NCBI GenBank assembly: GCA_050998805.1
Contig: JBPCPV010000046.1
Coordinates: 57,541-121,540, forward strand
DNA length: 64,000 nt
Reading direction: 5' to 3'
Source of the DNA: JAICKM01 sp050998805
Lineage (GTDB): Bacteria > Chloroflexota > Chloroflexia > QHBQ01 > JAICKM01
The notes under the pieces were generated by a model, which did not search any database, was not told where the DNA came from, and was given only the letters and a program-made list of their open reading frames with translations. The translations under genes and the position numbers were made by a program. This document shows positions 22,683-31,965 of the stretch, one piece after another; the stretch's first letter is position 1, and each line of letters starts with the position of its first letter.

Positions 22683-23966
22683 TTAGCGGTTGGCCGTCCT
22701 CCCGAACCGGAGTCGCCGCACGGCAATGAGTATCAGCGCACCGGCCAGTATGAAGGCAGCGGCAATCAGCCCCCAGCCGGCGAGATCGGCAAGCTCGCCG
22801 TTGCCGGTCTGCGGCATCCCCGGCGGGTTGCCGGCACCGGTTTGCGCGGCAAGCACGGTGACATAGCCGCTCATCCCCTCCTGGTCGTGGATGACGCAGA
22901 TGTACTCGTAGCGGCCCTGCTGGGCGAAGGTCAGCGTGTAGTTGCGCGGGCCGGGTGCGGGGTTCATCGTGCCTTCGATGATGCCGGAGTTGAAGTAGCC
23001 GGTGCCGTTGTAGGTGCTGCCACCGGCTGGGAGGGCCACCTGTGGGTTGATCACCAGCTTCGGCGGCCCGGCGGGTTGGGCTTCCGGCTGGATGAAGTCC
23101 GGCTCCTTGCCGCCGGAGACGAGCGTGACGGTGTGGGGGGCCATATCCGCCTTCTGTACCCACTCGATACTATCGCCCTCGTGGATGCTGATGTCAGGCT
23201 GCGAGAAGCGCATCCAGTCGGCCATGCCGTTCATCGCGGTGTAACCCATGTTCACGGTGTAGACGGTGCTGCCATTCGGCCCAGGGCGGGTGGCGACTTT
23301 CTGGGCATCGGCGTCCGACTTGGCCGCCTCGGCGGCGTCGGCAGTCATAGCGGCCTGGGCGTCGGCGTCAATCTGCGCCTGGGTCTGGGGGTAGGCGCTG
23401 CCCGCCGCCTGCACGGTCAGCTTGCCGACCATGCCCATGACCTGCGCGTTGGCGGGGTTGACCCCGGAGTGGATCGAGCAGATATACTGATAGCTCCCCG
23501 CTTTCGGGAAGGTGAGCTTGTAGTCCTGCACGCCCTGCGGCCCGCGCACCATCTGCCCGCTGCCCACCGTGGCGCTGCCGTCATAAGTGTTGCCGCCCTG
23601 GGGCAGGAAGGTTGCTGGGTTAGCCAGCACCCGGTGGCTGCTGCCCCCTTCGGGGATGAGGGTCTGGGGCGGCTGCTGGCTGGGGCCGAGCATCATCACG
23701 TTGTGGAATTCGGAGGAGTTGAGCTTGAAGTCAATCGTGTCACCCTCGTTGACGGTGAGGTTGTCGGGGTAGAAGCGCATGAACTGCCATGCACCCACCG
23801 GGCCGTGGTCGCTCTGCGTCACCTCGGACTCGGCACCGACCAGCACTGTCCAGGTGGTGGGGCCGCTTTGCTTGGTTGGGGCCGCGCTGACAGGGCGAGC
23901 CGCGCCTGCGGTGATCATTATTGCCAGCAGCAGCGCTAGTGTAATGGTTGGTCGTGTAGCTTTCAT
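22683..23966 (-). CDS. Secreted tandem-cupredoxin protein with C-terminal MPxTG-type anchor
   Basis: 427 residues. After a signal peptide (~1-28) there are two plastocyanin-like domains (~35-190 and ~235-380). Each has type-1 copper ligands: His in SEFHNV and APHTVT, and Cys and His in YICSIH and YICVIH, the last pair followed by a candidate Met. The C-terminus has MPQTG, a ~22-residue hydrophobic helix and an Arg-rich tail, like a sortase or membrane-anchoring signal. It probably carries electrons outside the cell. AAAGGAG is 6 bp before the ATG. A strong terminator follows. A Gln/Asp/Ala-rich linker joins the two domains. Confidence 0.87.
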   Translation of the reverse strand: MKATRPTITLALLLAIMITAGAARPVSAAPTKQSGPTTWTVLVGAESEVTQSDHGPVGAWQFMRFYPDNLTVNEGDTIDFKLNSSEFHNVMMLGPSQQPPQTLIPEGGSSHRVLANPATFLPQGGNTYDGSATVGSGQMVRGPQGVQDYKLTFPKAGSYQYICSIHSGVNPANAQVMGMVGKLTVQAAGSAYPQTQAQIDADAQAAMTADAAEAAKSDADAQKVATRPGPNGSTVYTVNMGYTAMNGMADWMRFSQPDISIHEGDSIEWVQKADMAPHTVTLVSGGKEPDFIQPEAQPAGPPKLVINPQVALPAGGSTYNGTGYFNSGIIEGTMNPAPGPRNYTLTFAQQGRYEYICVIHDQEGMSGYVTVLAAQTGAGNPPGMPQTGNGELADLAGWGLIAAAFILAGALILIAVRRLRFGRTANR

Positions 23967-24080
23967 TCCAATCTCCTTTCAAGACTTCGGTTTCTGCCCC
24001 AGCGTTGGGGCCGATAGGGAGAGCGGCGCTCCGCCGCGCATGGGCATATTATCTTCGCGATCGGAGGGGAAAGATACCGG

Positions 24081-24126
24081 TTTTTGTGTGCTGTTTTGTG
24101 TGCCTTTTTGTGTGCCTTTGTGTGCT
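24081..24126. repeat. Short tandem repeat with TTTTGTGTGC units
   Basis: Four imperfect units of 9-13 bp built on TTTTGTGTGC. Different in period from the heptamer arrays. Confidence 0.6.
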
Positions 24127-24130
24127 GGGC

Positions 24131-24156
24131 AACAAAAATCCTCTCCTGGGAGAGGG
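24131..24156 (-). terminator. Rho-independent terminator of the HTH/ATPase/TPR regulator gene
   Basis: On the minus strand a CCTCTC/GAGAGG stem-loop is followed by GATTTTTGTT. It lies about 33 bp after the stop codon at 24189. Confidence 0.75.
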
Positions 24157-24188
24157 CGGGTTAAAACGGGAGTTTTACTGCTCGCTCA

Positions 24189-26762
24189 CTACCTTTTAAT
24201 GGGCACCGCTGCCGGGATTGGCAAGTTGAGGGCGTATTCAATCGCCCGCTCCACGCTCATCCTGCGCCCCGCAGCCCAGGCGGCCTCGAACTCCGCCGCG
24301 CCGATTTGCTTTCGCGCCGCTTCAGCAGTTCGTTTGCACGCATCACGCTCAAAGGGCCGTAGCGTACTACCGATCGCCTCGCGCAGGGCGGCGGCTGACG
24401 CCAGCAGCCGAACTGCCGGTTGGGCCTGGTTTTGGGCGGCGGCCAGCGAGGCGAAATCCTCCAAGTAGGGGGCAACCCACATCGTTTCTTCTGCCTCCTG
24501 CTGTGTGCGAATGGCTTGGCTAAAGAGGTCGTAGGCAGTGCGGTAGTCTCCTCTGTCCATAGCAAGCCGGCCCAGCGCGGAGCTGGCAGCTGCGGCCCAT
24601 ACTTTATCCCCCAGCGCCCGGCTGATAGTCAGGCATTCTTGATGCGCCGCCTGCGCCGTCGCATAGTCACCTTCGCGGCGAGCCCGATCTCCCTTGAACA
24701 TCAGTAGTTCAGCAAGCAGCGACTTCTCGCCCAGTTGGCGAGCAATTGCCATACCTTCTTCGATGTATGAACTTGCCAGCACAAGATCACCCTGGACATA
24801 AGCAATCGTGCTGAGTCGGCTAAGGTTGAGCGCCATGCCCAAACTATCGCCCAACCTCTGCCCAATGGCAAAGGCTTGTTCAAAATGTGACTTGGCGGTT
24901 TTATAGTCGCCCTGGTCGAACGTCACCAGTCCCAGGTTGAAGAGGGTGGCCGCAATCCCACTCTCGTCCTTCAACTCCAGCCTCATTGCCAGGTTTGTTT
25001 CGTGCAGAGAACGCGCCGTTGCCGGGTCGCCATGCTCGAAGGCCATCACTGCCGCACCGTGAAGGGCTTTAGTTCGCGCTGTTGTCGGGGCGGTGCCGCT
25101 TTGCGCCAGCACTGCCTCCAGCCGGCTTCGCCCCTCACTGAGATAGCCACGCAGCCTCCAGAACTGCCAGAGTGTGCCTGCCAATCGTAGCCCCGCCTCC
25201 GGCTCGCGATTTATCAACCAGCCGAGGGCGGCACGGATGTTGTCGTATTCGCTCTCCAACCGATCCAACCAGGCGACCTGCTGTGCGCCGCGCAACTCCG
25301 GCTCGGCCTGCTCGGCGAGGGCGAGGTAGAGGCCGGCGTGGCGCTGCCTGAGTTGCTCTTCCTCGCCGCTTTTTGTCAGCAGTTCGGCGGCGAACTGGCG
25401 CACCGTCTCCAGCATGGCATAGCGCACCGCGCCATCCTGTTCGCTCGCCTGTACCAGCGACTTGTTTACGAGTTGCACATGGCCCGCCAGCACTGCTTCG
25501 GATTGCAGATTGGGATGCGGAGCCGAGTCGGTGCAGATGACCTCGGCGGCTTCGAGACTCCAGCCACCGGCGAACACAGCCAGACGGTGCAGCAGGATGC
25601 GCTCGGCGTCGCCCAGCAGGTCGTAGCTCCACTCGATCGAGGCTCTGAGCGTCTGCTGACGGGTGGGCGCGGTGGGATCGCTGCTGCGTAGCAGGCGCAA
25701 GCGGTCCTCTAGACGACGGGCAAGCTGCTCCACGCTGAGAACCTTGACCAGGGGCGCGGCCAATTCAAGCGCGAGGGGGATACCCTCAAGCTGCCGGCAG
25801 ATCTGTACCACGCCGAGAGTGTTGCGTTCGACAAGCCGAAAGCGGGGCAAGGCCGCTTGCGCTCGGCTCACGAATAGTGATACCGCCGGGCAATCCTGTA
25901 CCTGAGCGTTGGAAGATCGCTTCGTCGGGTCGGGTAGCGGCAGCGGTGAGAGCCGCCACTCGGTCTCACCTGCGATGCCGAGCGGTTCGCGGCTGGTAGT
26001 CAGGATATGCAAGTCAGCACAAGCTGCCAGCAAGAGCTTGACCAACTCGGCGCAGGCGGCCAGCAGGTGTTCGCAGTTGTCGAGCACGAGAAGCAGCCTG
26101 CGCGGACGCAAGTAATCAACCAGCGTATCGCTGATCGGGCGGCCAGGCTCCTCGCGCACGCCGAGCGCGTGGGCCATTGCGCTGACTACCAGGCGGCCAT
26201 CGGCCAGCGGCGCGAGGCTGACCAGCCGGCAGCCGTCGTGATACTGATCGAGCAGTCCGGAGGCCAGTTCGGTTGCCAGTCGGGTCTTGCCCATCCCGCC
26301 CGCGCCGGTAATCGTCAGCAGCCGGGTGGTTTGCAGCAACTCTTCAAGCTCGGCAAGCTCCCGTTCGCGGCCAACGAAGCTAGTGAGTTGCAAAGGTAGG
26401 TTGTTGCCGCCGCGCTCTAGGCATGCCTTTGCTGCTGGGCCGAGTGGGGCAAGCTGGTCGAGGGGTGGAGTTCGCCACTCTGCCAGCTTGAAGGGTGGGC
26501 AGCCGGCCAGGGCGAGCAAGTCAATCGCCTGGGCCTGGGTTTGCAACGCCTCCCACTTCGCCAGTGTGCGGACGATGGCGGTCGCGTTGGCACAGGAGAG
26601 AGCCACCTTGCCTCCGCCGTTCAATCGCTTGCTGAGTTCGGCGCGGCTCAGGCCGATCTCACGGGAAAGATCCTCCTGGGTAGGACGCTGTCCGTCCGCG
26701 AAAGGGTCGGCGGCGCGATAGAGCGCCTGCACCCGTTGATGAAACGTCTTGAGGTTGGACAT
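24189..26762 (-). CDS. HTH-domain / NB-ARC-like ATPase / TPR regulatory protein
   Basis: 857 residues. An N-terminal XRE-like helix-turn-helix (PTQEDLSREIGLSRAELSKRLNG, ~25-50) is followed by an ATPase with NLPLQLTSFVGRERELAEL, Walker A GAGGMGKTR (~165), and LLLVLDNCEHLL (Walker B). SREPLGIAGE and an APAF/LuxR-like IEWSYDLL segment come next, then TPR repeats. These signal-transduction ATPases act as cytoplasmic switches of unknown ligand. Two in-frame ATGs exist (26768, 26762). AAAGGG is 8 bp from the second, so 26762 is preferred. A TTCTATCATAGAA palindrome overlaps its -10 box. Confidence 0.85.
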   Translation of the reverse strand: MSNLKTFHQRVQALYRAADPFADGQRPTQEDLSREIGLSRAELSKRLNGGGKVALSCANATAIVRTLAKWEALQTQAQAIDLLALAGCPPFKLAEWRTPPLDQLAPLGPAAKACLERGGNNLPLQLTSFVGRERELAELEELLQTTRLLTITGAGGMGKTRLATELASGLLDQYHDGCRLVSLAPLADGRLVVSAMAHALGVREEPGRPISDTLVDYLRPRRLLLVLDNCEHLLAACAELVKLLLAACADLHILTTSREPLGIAGETEWRLSPLPLPDPTKRSSNAQVQDCPAVSLFVSRAQAALPRFRLVERNTLGVVQICRQLEGIPLALELAAPLVKVLSVEQLARRLEDRLRLLRSSDPTAPTRQQTLRASIEWSYDLLGDAERILLHRLAVFAGGWSLEAAEVICTDSAPHPNLQSEAVLAGHVQLVNKSLVQASEQDGAVRYAMLETVRQFAAELLTKSGEEEQLRQRHAGLYLALAEQAEPELRGAQQVAWLDRLESEYDNIRAALGWLINREPEAGLRLAGTLWQFWRLRGYLSEGRSRLEAVLAQSGTAPTTARTKALHGAAVMAFEHGDPATARSLHETNLAMRLELKDESGIAATLFNLGLVTFDQGDYKTAKSHFEQAFAIGQRLGDSLGMALNLSRLSTIAYVQGDLVLASSYIEEGMAIARQLGEKSLLAELLMFKGDRARREGDYATAQAAHQECLTISRALGDKVWAAAASSALGRLAMDRGDYRTAYDLFSQAIRTQQEAEETMWVAPYLEDFASLAAAQNQAQPAVRLLASAAALREAIGSTLRPFERDACKRTAEAARKQIGAAEFEAAWAAGRRMSVERAIEYALNLPIPAAVPIKR

Positions 26763-26798
26763 TCTCATTGCCCTTTCCGTCTAGCCTCGCTCTGCCTA

Positions 26799-26811
26799 TT
26801 CTATCATAGAA
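26799..26811. promoter_or_regulatory. Perfect 13-bp inverted repeat over the -10 box (TATGAT) of the regulator gene
   Basis: TTCTAT-C-ATAGAA. The minus-strand TATGAT (26803-26808) lies within it, so a bound protein would block transcription. Autoregulation by the HTH domain of the downstream gene is inference. Confidence 0.5.
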
Positions 26812-26869
26812 TGGAGCGGGTGGCTACTCCCAGGCCGGCAGCACCGCCGAAGCCATTACCCCGACAAGC

Positions 26870-29050
26870 TCACGGCAGAGGCCCCAGGTTGGTGAGCAGG
26901 AAGCCGAGCTTGCGTGTTTCGCGGCTCGACACGCCAGCGTCCACGGGGCTGATCGCTGGTGCGTCGCTCTCGAAGGTCAACGTGCTCGCCCCGGCAGGCA
27001 GGGACACATTGCCGAGGTCATAGGGCTGCTCCGTCTGGCCGAGCGTCAGCGTCCGCAGCGGCTTGCCGTTCGCCGAGACCGTTAGGTGCGCGGTGCCGTG
27101 GAACGCGGCAGCCGTGAAGTGCAGGGGCCATGTGAGAGCCGTCTTGCTCAGGATCTGTATGTCGGACTCTTGCCCGCTGCTCCACCGCCAGATGCGCGCC
27201 TCCTGCGTCTCAGGAGGCTGCCAGCCCTCGCCTGCCCAGACAAGCGGCGCGGGAGCCACCGCAGGCACACGGTAAGCCGTCAGCATCGCATCGTCGGCCA
27301 CGATGGCCGAGCTGTCGGGGAAGAGGCGGCGTAGATATGCCTCGACCTCGGCGCGGTCGCCCGGCTGCTGATAGCTCTCGTCATCCTTGTAGAAGACGAG
27401 GTAGGTTATGTCGTAGTAGTTCAGCACACCGAACGGGGAGAGCGGCGGCAAGATGTCCTGCTTGGGCGTGGGGGCGAGGTCAATGAAGCCGTAGAACGGC
27501 GAGTCGGTGGTCAGGTAGTAATCACGCACAGGGCGCGCAACATATCCCCCCAAGATCTTCTTGCCGTGGACCGTCTGGTAGAGCATACGGGAGTGATCGC
27601 GCAGGTAGTGGCTTGTCACCGGCAGCTCGAGGATCGCCGATGTGCTTGGGTCGGCGGCGAGGAGCGAGAAGAACGGCGAGAGGGCAACCGGCTTCAGCGG
27701 CTGCGGCACCACGGCGAACTCGGCGAGAGGCAGCGCGAGCAGCAAGAGCGTGACGGCAACCGCCGTGGCCTGCACTCCACGCGCCGGGGTGACCCGCAAC
27801 CGCGCCCCGAATCGCGACGCCCGCCCGATCAGGTAGGCGGCTCCGGCCCCCGCGAACACGTCCAGGCCGATGTCGGCGAGCAGCACGAACCGCCGGGGCA
27901 CGCGCGCGATAGACATGAACGGCAGGTTACGCACGAGGAGGTAGGGGAGTGGGACGCCGGTGGTATGCGCCACGTCGTTCGCGTCGCCCCACTTCAAGTA
28001 GGGGCCGAGCGAGAGCGCCACCCCCATCACGAGCAACAGCCCCCAGAACACGCCCCACTTTCGCAGCCGCACAAGGCCGACCGCCGCCAACCCCATCGCC
28101 GAAAAGCCGAGCGTGCCCATGAACCAGACCGGCGGCGTCATGCGCGCGTCCTTCACGACCGTGAACAGGTCGAGCGGACTCAGCGAAAACCGCACCTCGT
28201 AATCAAGCCCGCTGACCAACTCGAACGTCGGGTCGTTGCCGGCGCGGATCGTCGCCAGCAGGAGCGGTGAGACGATGACAGCCCAGCCGAGCAGCACCGC
28301 GCCGGTCGCCAACACGGTTGCCCGCCGCTCGCGCCACAGGTCTTTCCCCACCTCGAACCGGCTGTGATAGAGCCGCACCAGCCCTAGCAGCGCGGCGGCG
28401 ATCAGCAGGTAGAGTGCCCAGTACCAGCTCGTGAAGGTTGTGGCGACCAGGAACAGGATCGCGAGCACGCCGTCGCGGGGCCGCCGCCCTTGATACAGGA
28501 ACTTGTGCAGGAACAAAATGAAGAGCGGCAGCCATTCGATCGGTATGAGTTCGAGCTGCGCCTCGTGGAGGTGGTATTGGTGGAACGGGCTGAACGCGAA
28601 AAGCGCCCCGGCGACCAGGCCCCCTCCCACGCTCTGCGTCAGGTAGCGCACCAGCCAGAACATCGCGCAGCCCGTCAGCGTGAAGTGGGCGAGCACGAGC
28701 AGGTTGTAGCCGAGCGTCGGCCCGGTCACCGGGTCGGCGAGCAGGAGCGCTGGCAGGGCCAGCAGCCCGTTCAACGGCTGCAAGGTGTGGTAGAAGAGAG
28801 GCAACGGGTCCGCCGCGTCGCGGTACGGATAGTAGAGCATGTCGGTGTAGAACGGGTTGGTATGACGGTCGAAAAGCGCCGTCTTCACCCACCAGAGATC
28901 CCACCGGCTCACATCCGCATCCGCGGTGATCCCCTCGATGATGCTGTGCGAGAGGTCGGTGACGAGCGGCCATGTCAGCAGTACGGTCAGCCCCCCGAAG
29001 AAGACGACCGGCCAGAGCGCGGCTGCTATGCGTGCGAGTTTCGTCTGCAT
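26870..29050 (-). CDS. Large polytopic membrane protein, GT-C glycosyltransferase-like
   Basis: 726 residues with about 11 hydrophobic helices in the first ~490 residues. An Asp-containing first extracellular loop (TADADVSRWDLWW) fits the GT-C catalytic-loop pattern (Asp after helix 1). It is followed by a soluble C-terminal domain with beta-rich character. GT-C proteins transfer sugars from lipid-linked donors on the outer face of the membrane. Exact family and substrate are unknown. TATAAT (29058-29063) ends 7 bp before the ATG. It is divergent from another GT-C-like gene, which suggests a small glycan-assembly locus. Confidence 0.65.
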   Translation of the reverse strand: MQTKLARIAAALWPVVFFGGLTVLLTWPLVTDLSHSIIEGITADADVSRWDLWWVKTALFDRHTNPFYTDMLYYPYRDAADPLPLFYHTLQPLNGLLALPALLLADPVTGPTLGYNLLVLAHFTLTGCAMFWLVRYLTQSVGGGLVAGALFAFSPFHQYHLHEAQLELIPIEWLPLFILFLHKFLYQGRRPRDGVLAILFLVATTFTSWYWALYLLIAAALLGLVRLYHSRFEVGKDLWRERRATVLATGAVLLGWAVIVSPLLLATIRAGNDPTFELVSGLDYEVRFSLSPLDLFTVVKDARMTPPVWFMGTLGFSAMGLAAVGLVRLRKWGVFWGLLLVMGVALSLGPYLKWGDANDVAHTTGVPLPYLLVRNLPFMSIARVPRRFVLLADIGLDVFAGAGAAYLIGRASRFGARLRVTPARGVQATAVAVTLLLLALPLAEFAVVPQPLKPVALSPFFSLLAADPSTSAILELPVTSHYLRDHSRMLYQTVHGKKILGGYVARPVRDYYLTTDSPFYGFIDLAPTPKQDILPPLSPFGVLNYYDITYLVFYKDDESYQQPGDRAEVEAYLRRLFPDSSAIVADDAMLTAYRVPAVAPAPLVWAGEGWQPPETQEARIWRWSSGQESDIQILSKTALTWPLHFTAAAFHGTAHLTVSANGKPLRTLTLGQTEQPYDLGNVSLPAGASTLTFESDAPAISPVDAGVSSRETRKLGFLLTNLGPLP

Positions 29051-29057
29051 CGGCGCA

Positions 29058-29063
29058 ATTATA
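29058..29063 (-). promoter_or_regulatory. -10 box TATAAT, leaderless arrangement
   Basis: Ends 7 bp before the ATG at 29050. Confidence 0.6.
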
Positions 29064-29119
29064 CAGCAACGGCCGCCTGGCGGTCAGCCCGCCGGCTTGC
29101 CGAGCGTGCGGGCGGCGGG

Positions 29120-29125
29120 TATAAT
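29120..29125 (+). promoter_or_regulatory. -10 box TATAAT, leaderless arrangement
   Basis: Ends 6 bp before the ATG at 29132. It is divergent from the promoter at 29058. Confidence 0.7.
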
Positions 29126-29131
29126 CGCCAC

Positions 29132-31081
29132 ATGTCTACACGTCTCGCACCGGCCCTGGCGGTCGGCGTGCTGCTCCTGCCGGTGCTCGCGCTGCTGGGA
29201 CGGCTCGCGCTCTTCGCGGGGCACAGCGCCGAGATGCTCGCCTTCCCCTGGGAGATCGACTTCGACGAAGGCGTGATCCTCCACTCGTCGTGGCTGCTGG
29301 CGAACGGGCAGACGCCCTACCCGCCGATCACTGCGGACCACTTCGTCTCCTCGGTCTACCCGCCGCTCTTCTACGCGCTGAACGCGGTCGCGCTCAAAAT
29401 CTGGGGCCTCAACCTCTGGAGTGGGCGCGCCCTCAGCCTGCTCGGCACGCTGCTGGCGGCGGGGTCGCTTGTCGCCTGGACGTTCGCAGAGACCCGCTCC
29501 CGCGCCGCCGGTCTGATCGCGGCGGCCCTCTGGCTCTCCTCCGGTCCGGTCATCGTCTGGGCGACGTTCTACAAGCAGGATGTACTCGCGCTGGGGTTCG
29601 GCGCGCTCGGTGGCGCGATGCTCGCCTGGGCCGGGCGGCCTAACCTACCGTCCCCCGTCCCCCGTGGGGTCACCCGGCTTGCATGGCTAGCTATCCTGCC
29701 GCTTGTGCTTGCGTTTTGGACCAAGCAATCCACCCTCGCGCCCCTGGCGGCTGCGGGGCTGTATATGCTGGGGCGCGACCGGCGGTCGGGGCTGCGCTGG
29801 TGCCTGGGGGCGGGCGCGGCGCTGACCGGGCCGTTCCTGCTGCTGAACGTGGCGCTGGGCGGACAGCTATACATCCATCTTTTCCTGCCGGGGGCGGAGG
29901 CGTTGTCGGGGGCGCGGCTCGGCAAGAACCTCGGCGCGCTCTGGGGAGAGGGCTGGCCGGTGATCGTCCTGGCCGGTGTGACCGCGCTGGCGCTGCTTGG
30001 CTGGGCGGCGCGGACGGTGCCTGCGCTTTCGGTGCTATACGCCGCCGTCTCGATGCCTGCGTTGCTGCTGACGAACCTCTCTCCCCTGGCGAACTACAAC
30101 CACCTACTGATCGGCCTGCTGCCGCTCTGCCTGCTGGCCGGCGTCGGCCTCGGCCATGCGGCCTCGCTCGGCGAGTGGCGGCTGCGGGCGGGGCTGCTGG
30201 TCGCGGGGGTTGCCGTCCTGCTTGTGCAGCCGGCGCTGCTCGGCCCGATCAAGAACTGGTACACGCCGCTCGGCCAGCCGCTCGACGAGAAGGCCACCCG
30301 CTTCGAGCTGCTTGAGCGCGCCGTGGCCGACGCGCCCGGCAGCTCCGTGCTCACCGAAGACGCTTGGCTCGCGCTGCGGGCGGGCAAGGCGCTGCCTTAT
30401 GACGACCCCGCCATGATGACAATCCAGGCCAACTCCGGCCATTGGGACCAGCGCGACTTCCTGAACGACATCGCCCGCCGGAGGTTCGGGCTTGTCGTCC
30501 TCGAACAAGACATCACCGGCGAGACAGACACCCCGCGCTGGTCGGCGGCGGGGCTGGCGGCTTTGCAGGCGAACTACGCGGTGAAGTCCCGCGATGTGCG
30601 GTTTCTGGCCGCGCCCCGCGCCCCGCCTGCCGCCCCACCCGATGCACGAGATTGTGCCCTGGCGGGTGGGCCGCGACTGGTCGGTTTCTTCCTGCCCGGC
30701 GGCGGAGCGCGCCTCGCCCCAGGCGATGTGCAGCAGTTGAGCCTCTACTGGGCGGCACCGGCCACTGCTACCTCACCGGAGCCGTTGAAGTTCAGCCTGC
30801 TACTGCGCGACCCGCAGGGCAAGGCGGCATGGCAGGCCGACCTGCCGCCGGGCGCAGAGGCAGGGCGGCCCTGGCCTTCATGGCCGCCCGGCGCGTCTCC
30901 GCGTGACGATCTCCAGGTGCCGGTGCCGGCGACCGCACCGCCCGGAGTCTACACTCTGGTCCTCAGCGCCTACGTGCCGGGTGCCGGCGGCCTCCGCCCC
31001 GTGCCGTTCGTGTGCGGTGCCGGCTCCGCGCCGAGCATGACCTTAGCCACGCCTCGGGTGGCACCCGCTGTGGGGCCTTGA
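29132..31081 (+). CDS. GT-C type membrane glycosyltransferase (ArnT/PMT-like)
   Basis: 649 residues when started after the TATAAT box. About ten hydrophobic helices cover residues 5-390. The first loop has EIDFDEGVI, the acidic motif expected at the catalytic site of ArnT/PMT-like GT-C enzymes, followed by NGQTPYPPI. A C-terminal soluble domain of ~230 residues includes a beta-sandwich-like region. Such enzymes glycosylate lipids or proteins outside the membrane. The longer frame back to 28490 lies over the opposite-strand gene and is rejected. The PIG-L deacetylase gene follows after 8 bp and is probably co-transcribed. Confidence 0.72.
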   Translation: MSTRLAPALAVGVLLLPVLALLGRLALFAGHSAEMLAFPWEIDFDEGVILHSSWLLANGQTPYPPITADHFVSSVYPPLFYALNAVALKIWGLNLWSGRALSLLGTLLAAGSLVAWTFAETRSRAAGLIAAALWLSSGPVIVWATFYKQDVLALGFGALGGAMLAWAGRPNLPSPVPRGVTRLAWLAILPLVLAFWTKQSTLAPLAAAGLYMLGRDRRSGLRWCLGAGAALTGPFLLLNVALGGQLYIHLFLPGAEALSGARLGKNLGALWGEGWPVIVLAGVTALALLGWAARTVPALSVLYAAVSMPALLLTNLSPLANYNHLLIGLLPLCLLAGVGLGHAASLGEWRLRAGLLVAGVAVLLVQPALLGPIKNWYTPLGQPLDEKATRFELLERAVADAPGSSVLTEDAWLALRAGKALPYDDPAMMTIQANSGHWDQRDFLNDIARRRFGLVVLEQDITGETDTPRWSAAGLAALQANYAVKSRDVRFLAAPRAPPAAPPDARDCALAGGPRLVGFFLPGGGARLAPGDVQQLSLYWAAPATATSPEPLKFSLLLRDPQGKAAWQADLPPGAEAGRPWPSWPPGASPRDDLQVPVPATAPPGVYTLVLSAYVPGAGGLRPVPFVCGAGSAPSMTLATPRVAPAVGP

Positions 31082-31089
31082 GGGGCCGA

Positions 31090-31896
31090 ATGTCTACCAC
31101 CGTCTATCTCTCGCCACATTTCGACGACATGGCCCTCTCGGTCGGCGGGCTTGCCGCAACCGGGACCGACGCCGGAGGATACGGCCTCTGTATCACACTG
31201 TTCGCCGCTCCGCCCGCGCCGGGCTTGCCGCTCTCCGGCTTCGCCGAGGAGCTACACGCCCGCTGGGGCGAGCCTGATCCGGTGGCCGCCAATGCCCTCC
31301 GCCGCGCAGAGGAGCAGGCCGCGACCCGGCTGCTTGGCCTCGACCTGCTGGCGCTGACCTACGCCGACGCCGTCTACCGTCACGGGCGCTATAACAGCGT
31401 GGCCGATATCTTCGGCGCGGTCCACGCTGATGAAGCAGCCCTGCCCGCCGCCATCGCCGCCGCGCTCGACCGGGAGATCGGCCGGAGCGCCGGGTGGGAC
31501 GGCGTGACGGTCTATGCGCCGCTCGGCCTCGGAGGCCATGTGGACCACCAGCTCACCTTCTGTGCAGCCCGCATCATGCAGCGCGCCGGCAGGCCGGTTC
31601 GCTACTACGAGGACTTCCCATACGCCGCGGTGCCCGATGCCCTCTCCGCCCGCCTCGCCGCGCTCAGGCCCGCGCGCGCTACGCCGACATACCACGCCAT
31701 CACCGCCACGCTCGACCGCAAGATCGCCGCCATAGCCGCCTACCCCTCGCAGATCAGCAGCCTCTTCCTGAGCCAGGAGGCGATGCCGGCCGCTGTGCGG
31801 GACTACGCCGCAGCCGTCGCCGCCGAAGCGCCACCGGCGGCGCGAGTCGGCGGATACGCGGAGCGGACCTGGGAAGTAGCAGGGGAGCCGGCGTAA
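31090..31896 (+). CDS. PIG-L family deacetylase
   Basis: 268 residues. The N-terminal SPHFDDMALSVGG has the H-x-D-D zinc motif and GHVDHQL near residue 152 holds the remaining ligand. PIG-L enzymes remove acetyl groups from N-acetylglucosamine moieties of small glycosides, such as mycothiol, bacillithiol or lipid-linked sugars. The start at 31090 has AGGGG a few bases upstream, next to the stop of the GT-C gene. Together they suggest modification of a GlcNAc-containing glycan. Confidence 0.87.
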   Translation: MSTTVYLSPHFDDMALSVGGLAATGTDAGGYGLCITLFAAPPAPGLPLSGFAEELHARWGEPDPVAANALRRAEEQAATRLLGLDLLALTYADAVYRHGRYNSVADIFGAVHADEAALPAAIAAALDREIGRSAGWDGVTVYAPLGLGGHVDHQLTFCAARIMQRAGRPVRYYEDFPYAAVPDALSARLAALRPARATPTYHAITATLDRKIAAIAAYPSQISSLFLSQEAMPAAVRDYAAAVAAEAPPAARVGGYAERTWEVAGEPA

Positions 31897-31921
31897 CTGC
31901 TTCACCGGCCAGGCATTATGC

Positions 31922-31927
31922 TATAAT
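31922..31927 (+). promoter_or_regulatory. -10 box TATAAT of the glucosaminidase-like gene
   Basis: It lies 38 bp upstream of the GTG at 31966, with GGAGG at 31946-31950 between them. Confidence 0.5.
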
Positions 31928-31965
31928 GGCGGCAGCAGTCAGCACGGAGGTGAGGGTGTGGTAGA

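Larger units (their letters stand above)
23967..24188. other. 222-bp gene-free region: leader, short tandem repeat and terminator
   Basis: It holds the upstream region of the cupredoxin gene with a GC hairpin (24023-24037, GCGGCG/CGCCGC), a TTTTGTGTGCC-type tandem repeat at 24081-24126, and the terminator of the regulator gene at 24131-24156. No gene is seen. Confidence 0.6.

Noticed and set aside
28490..31081. 863-residue version of the GT-C protein
   Set aside because: The first 214 codons lie antisense over another gene; a TATAAT box places the start at 29132.
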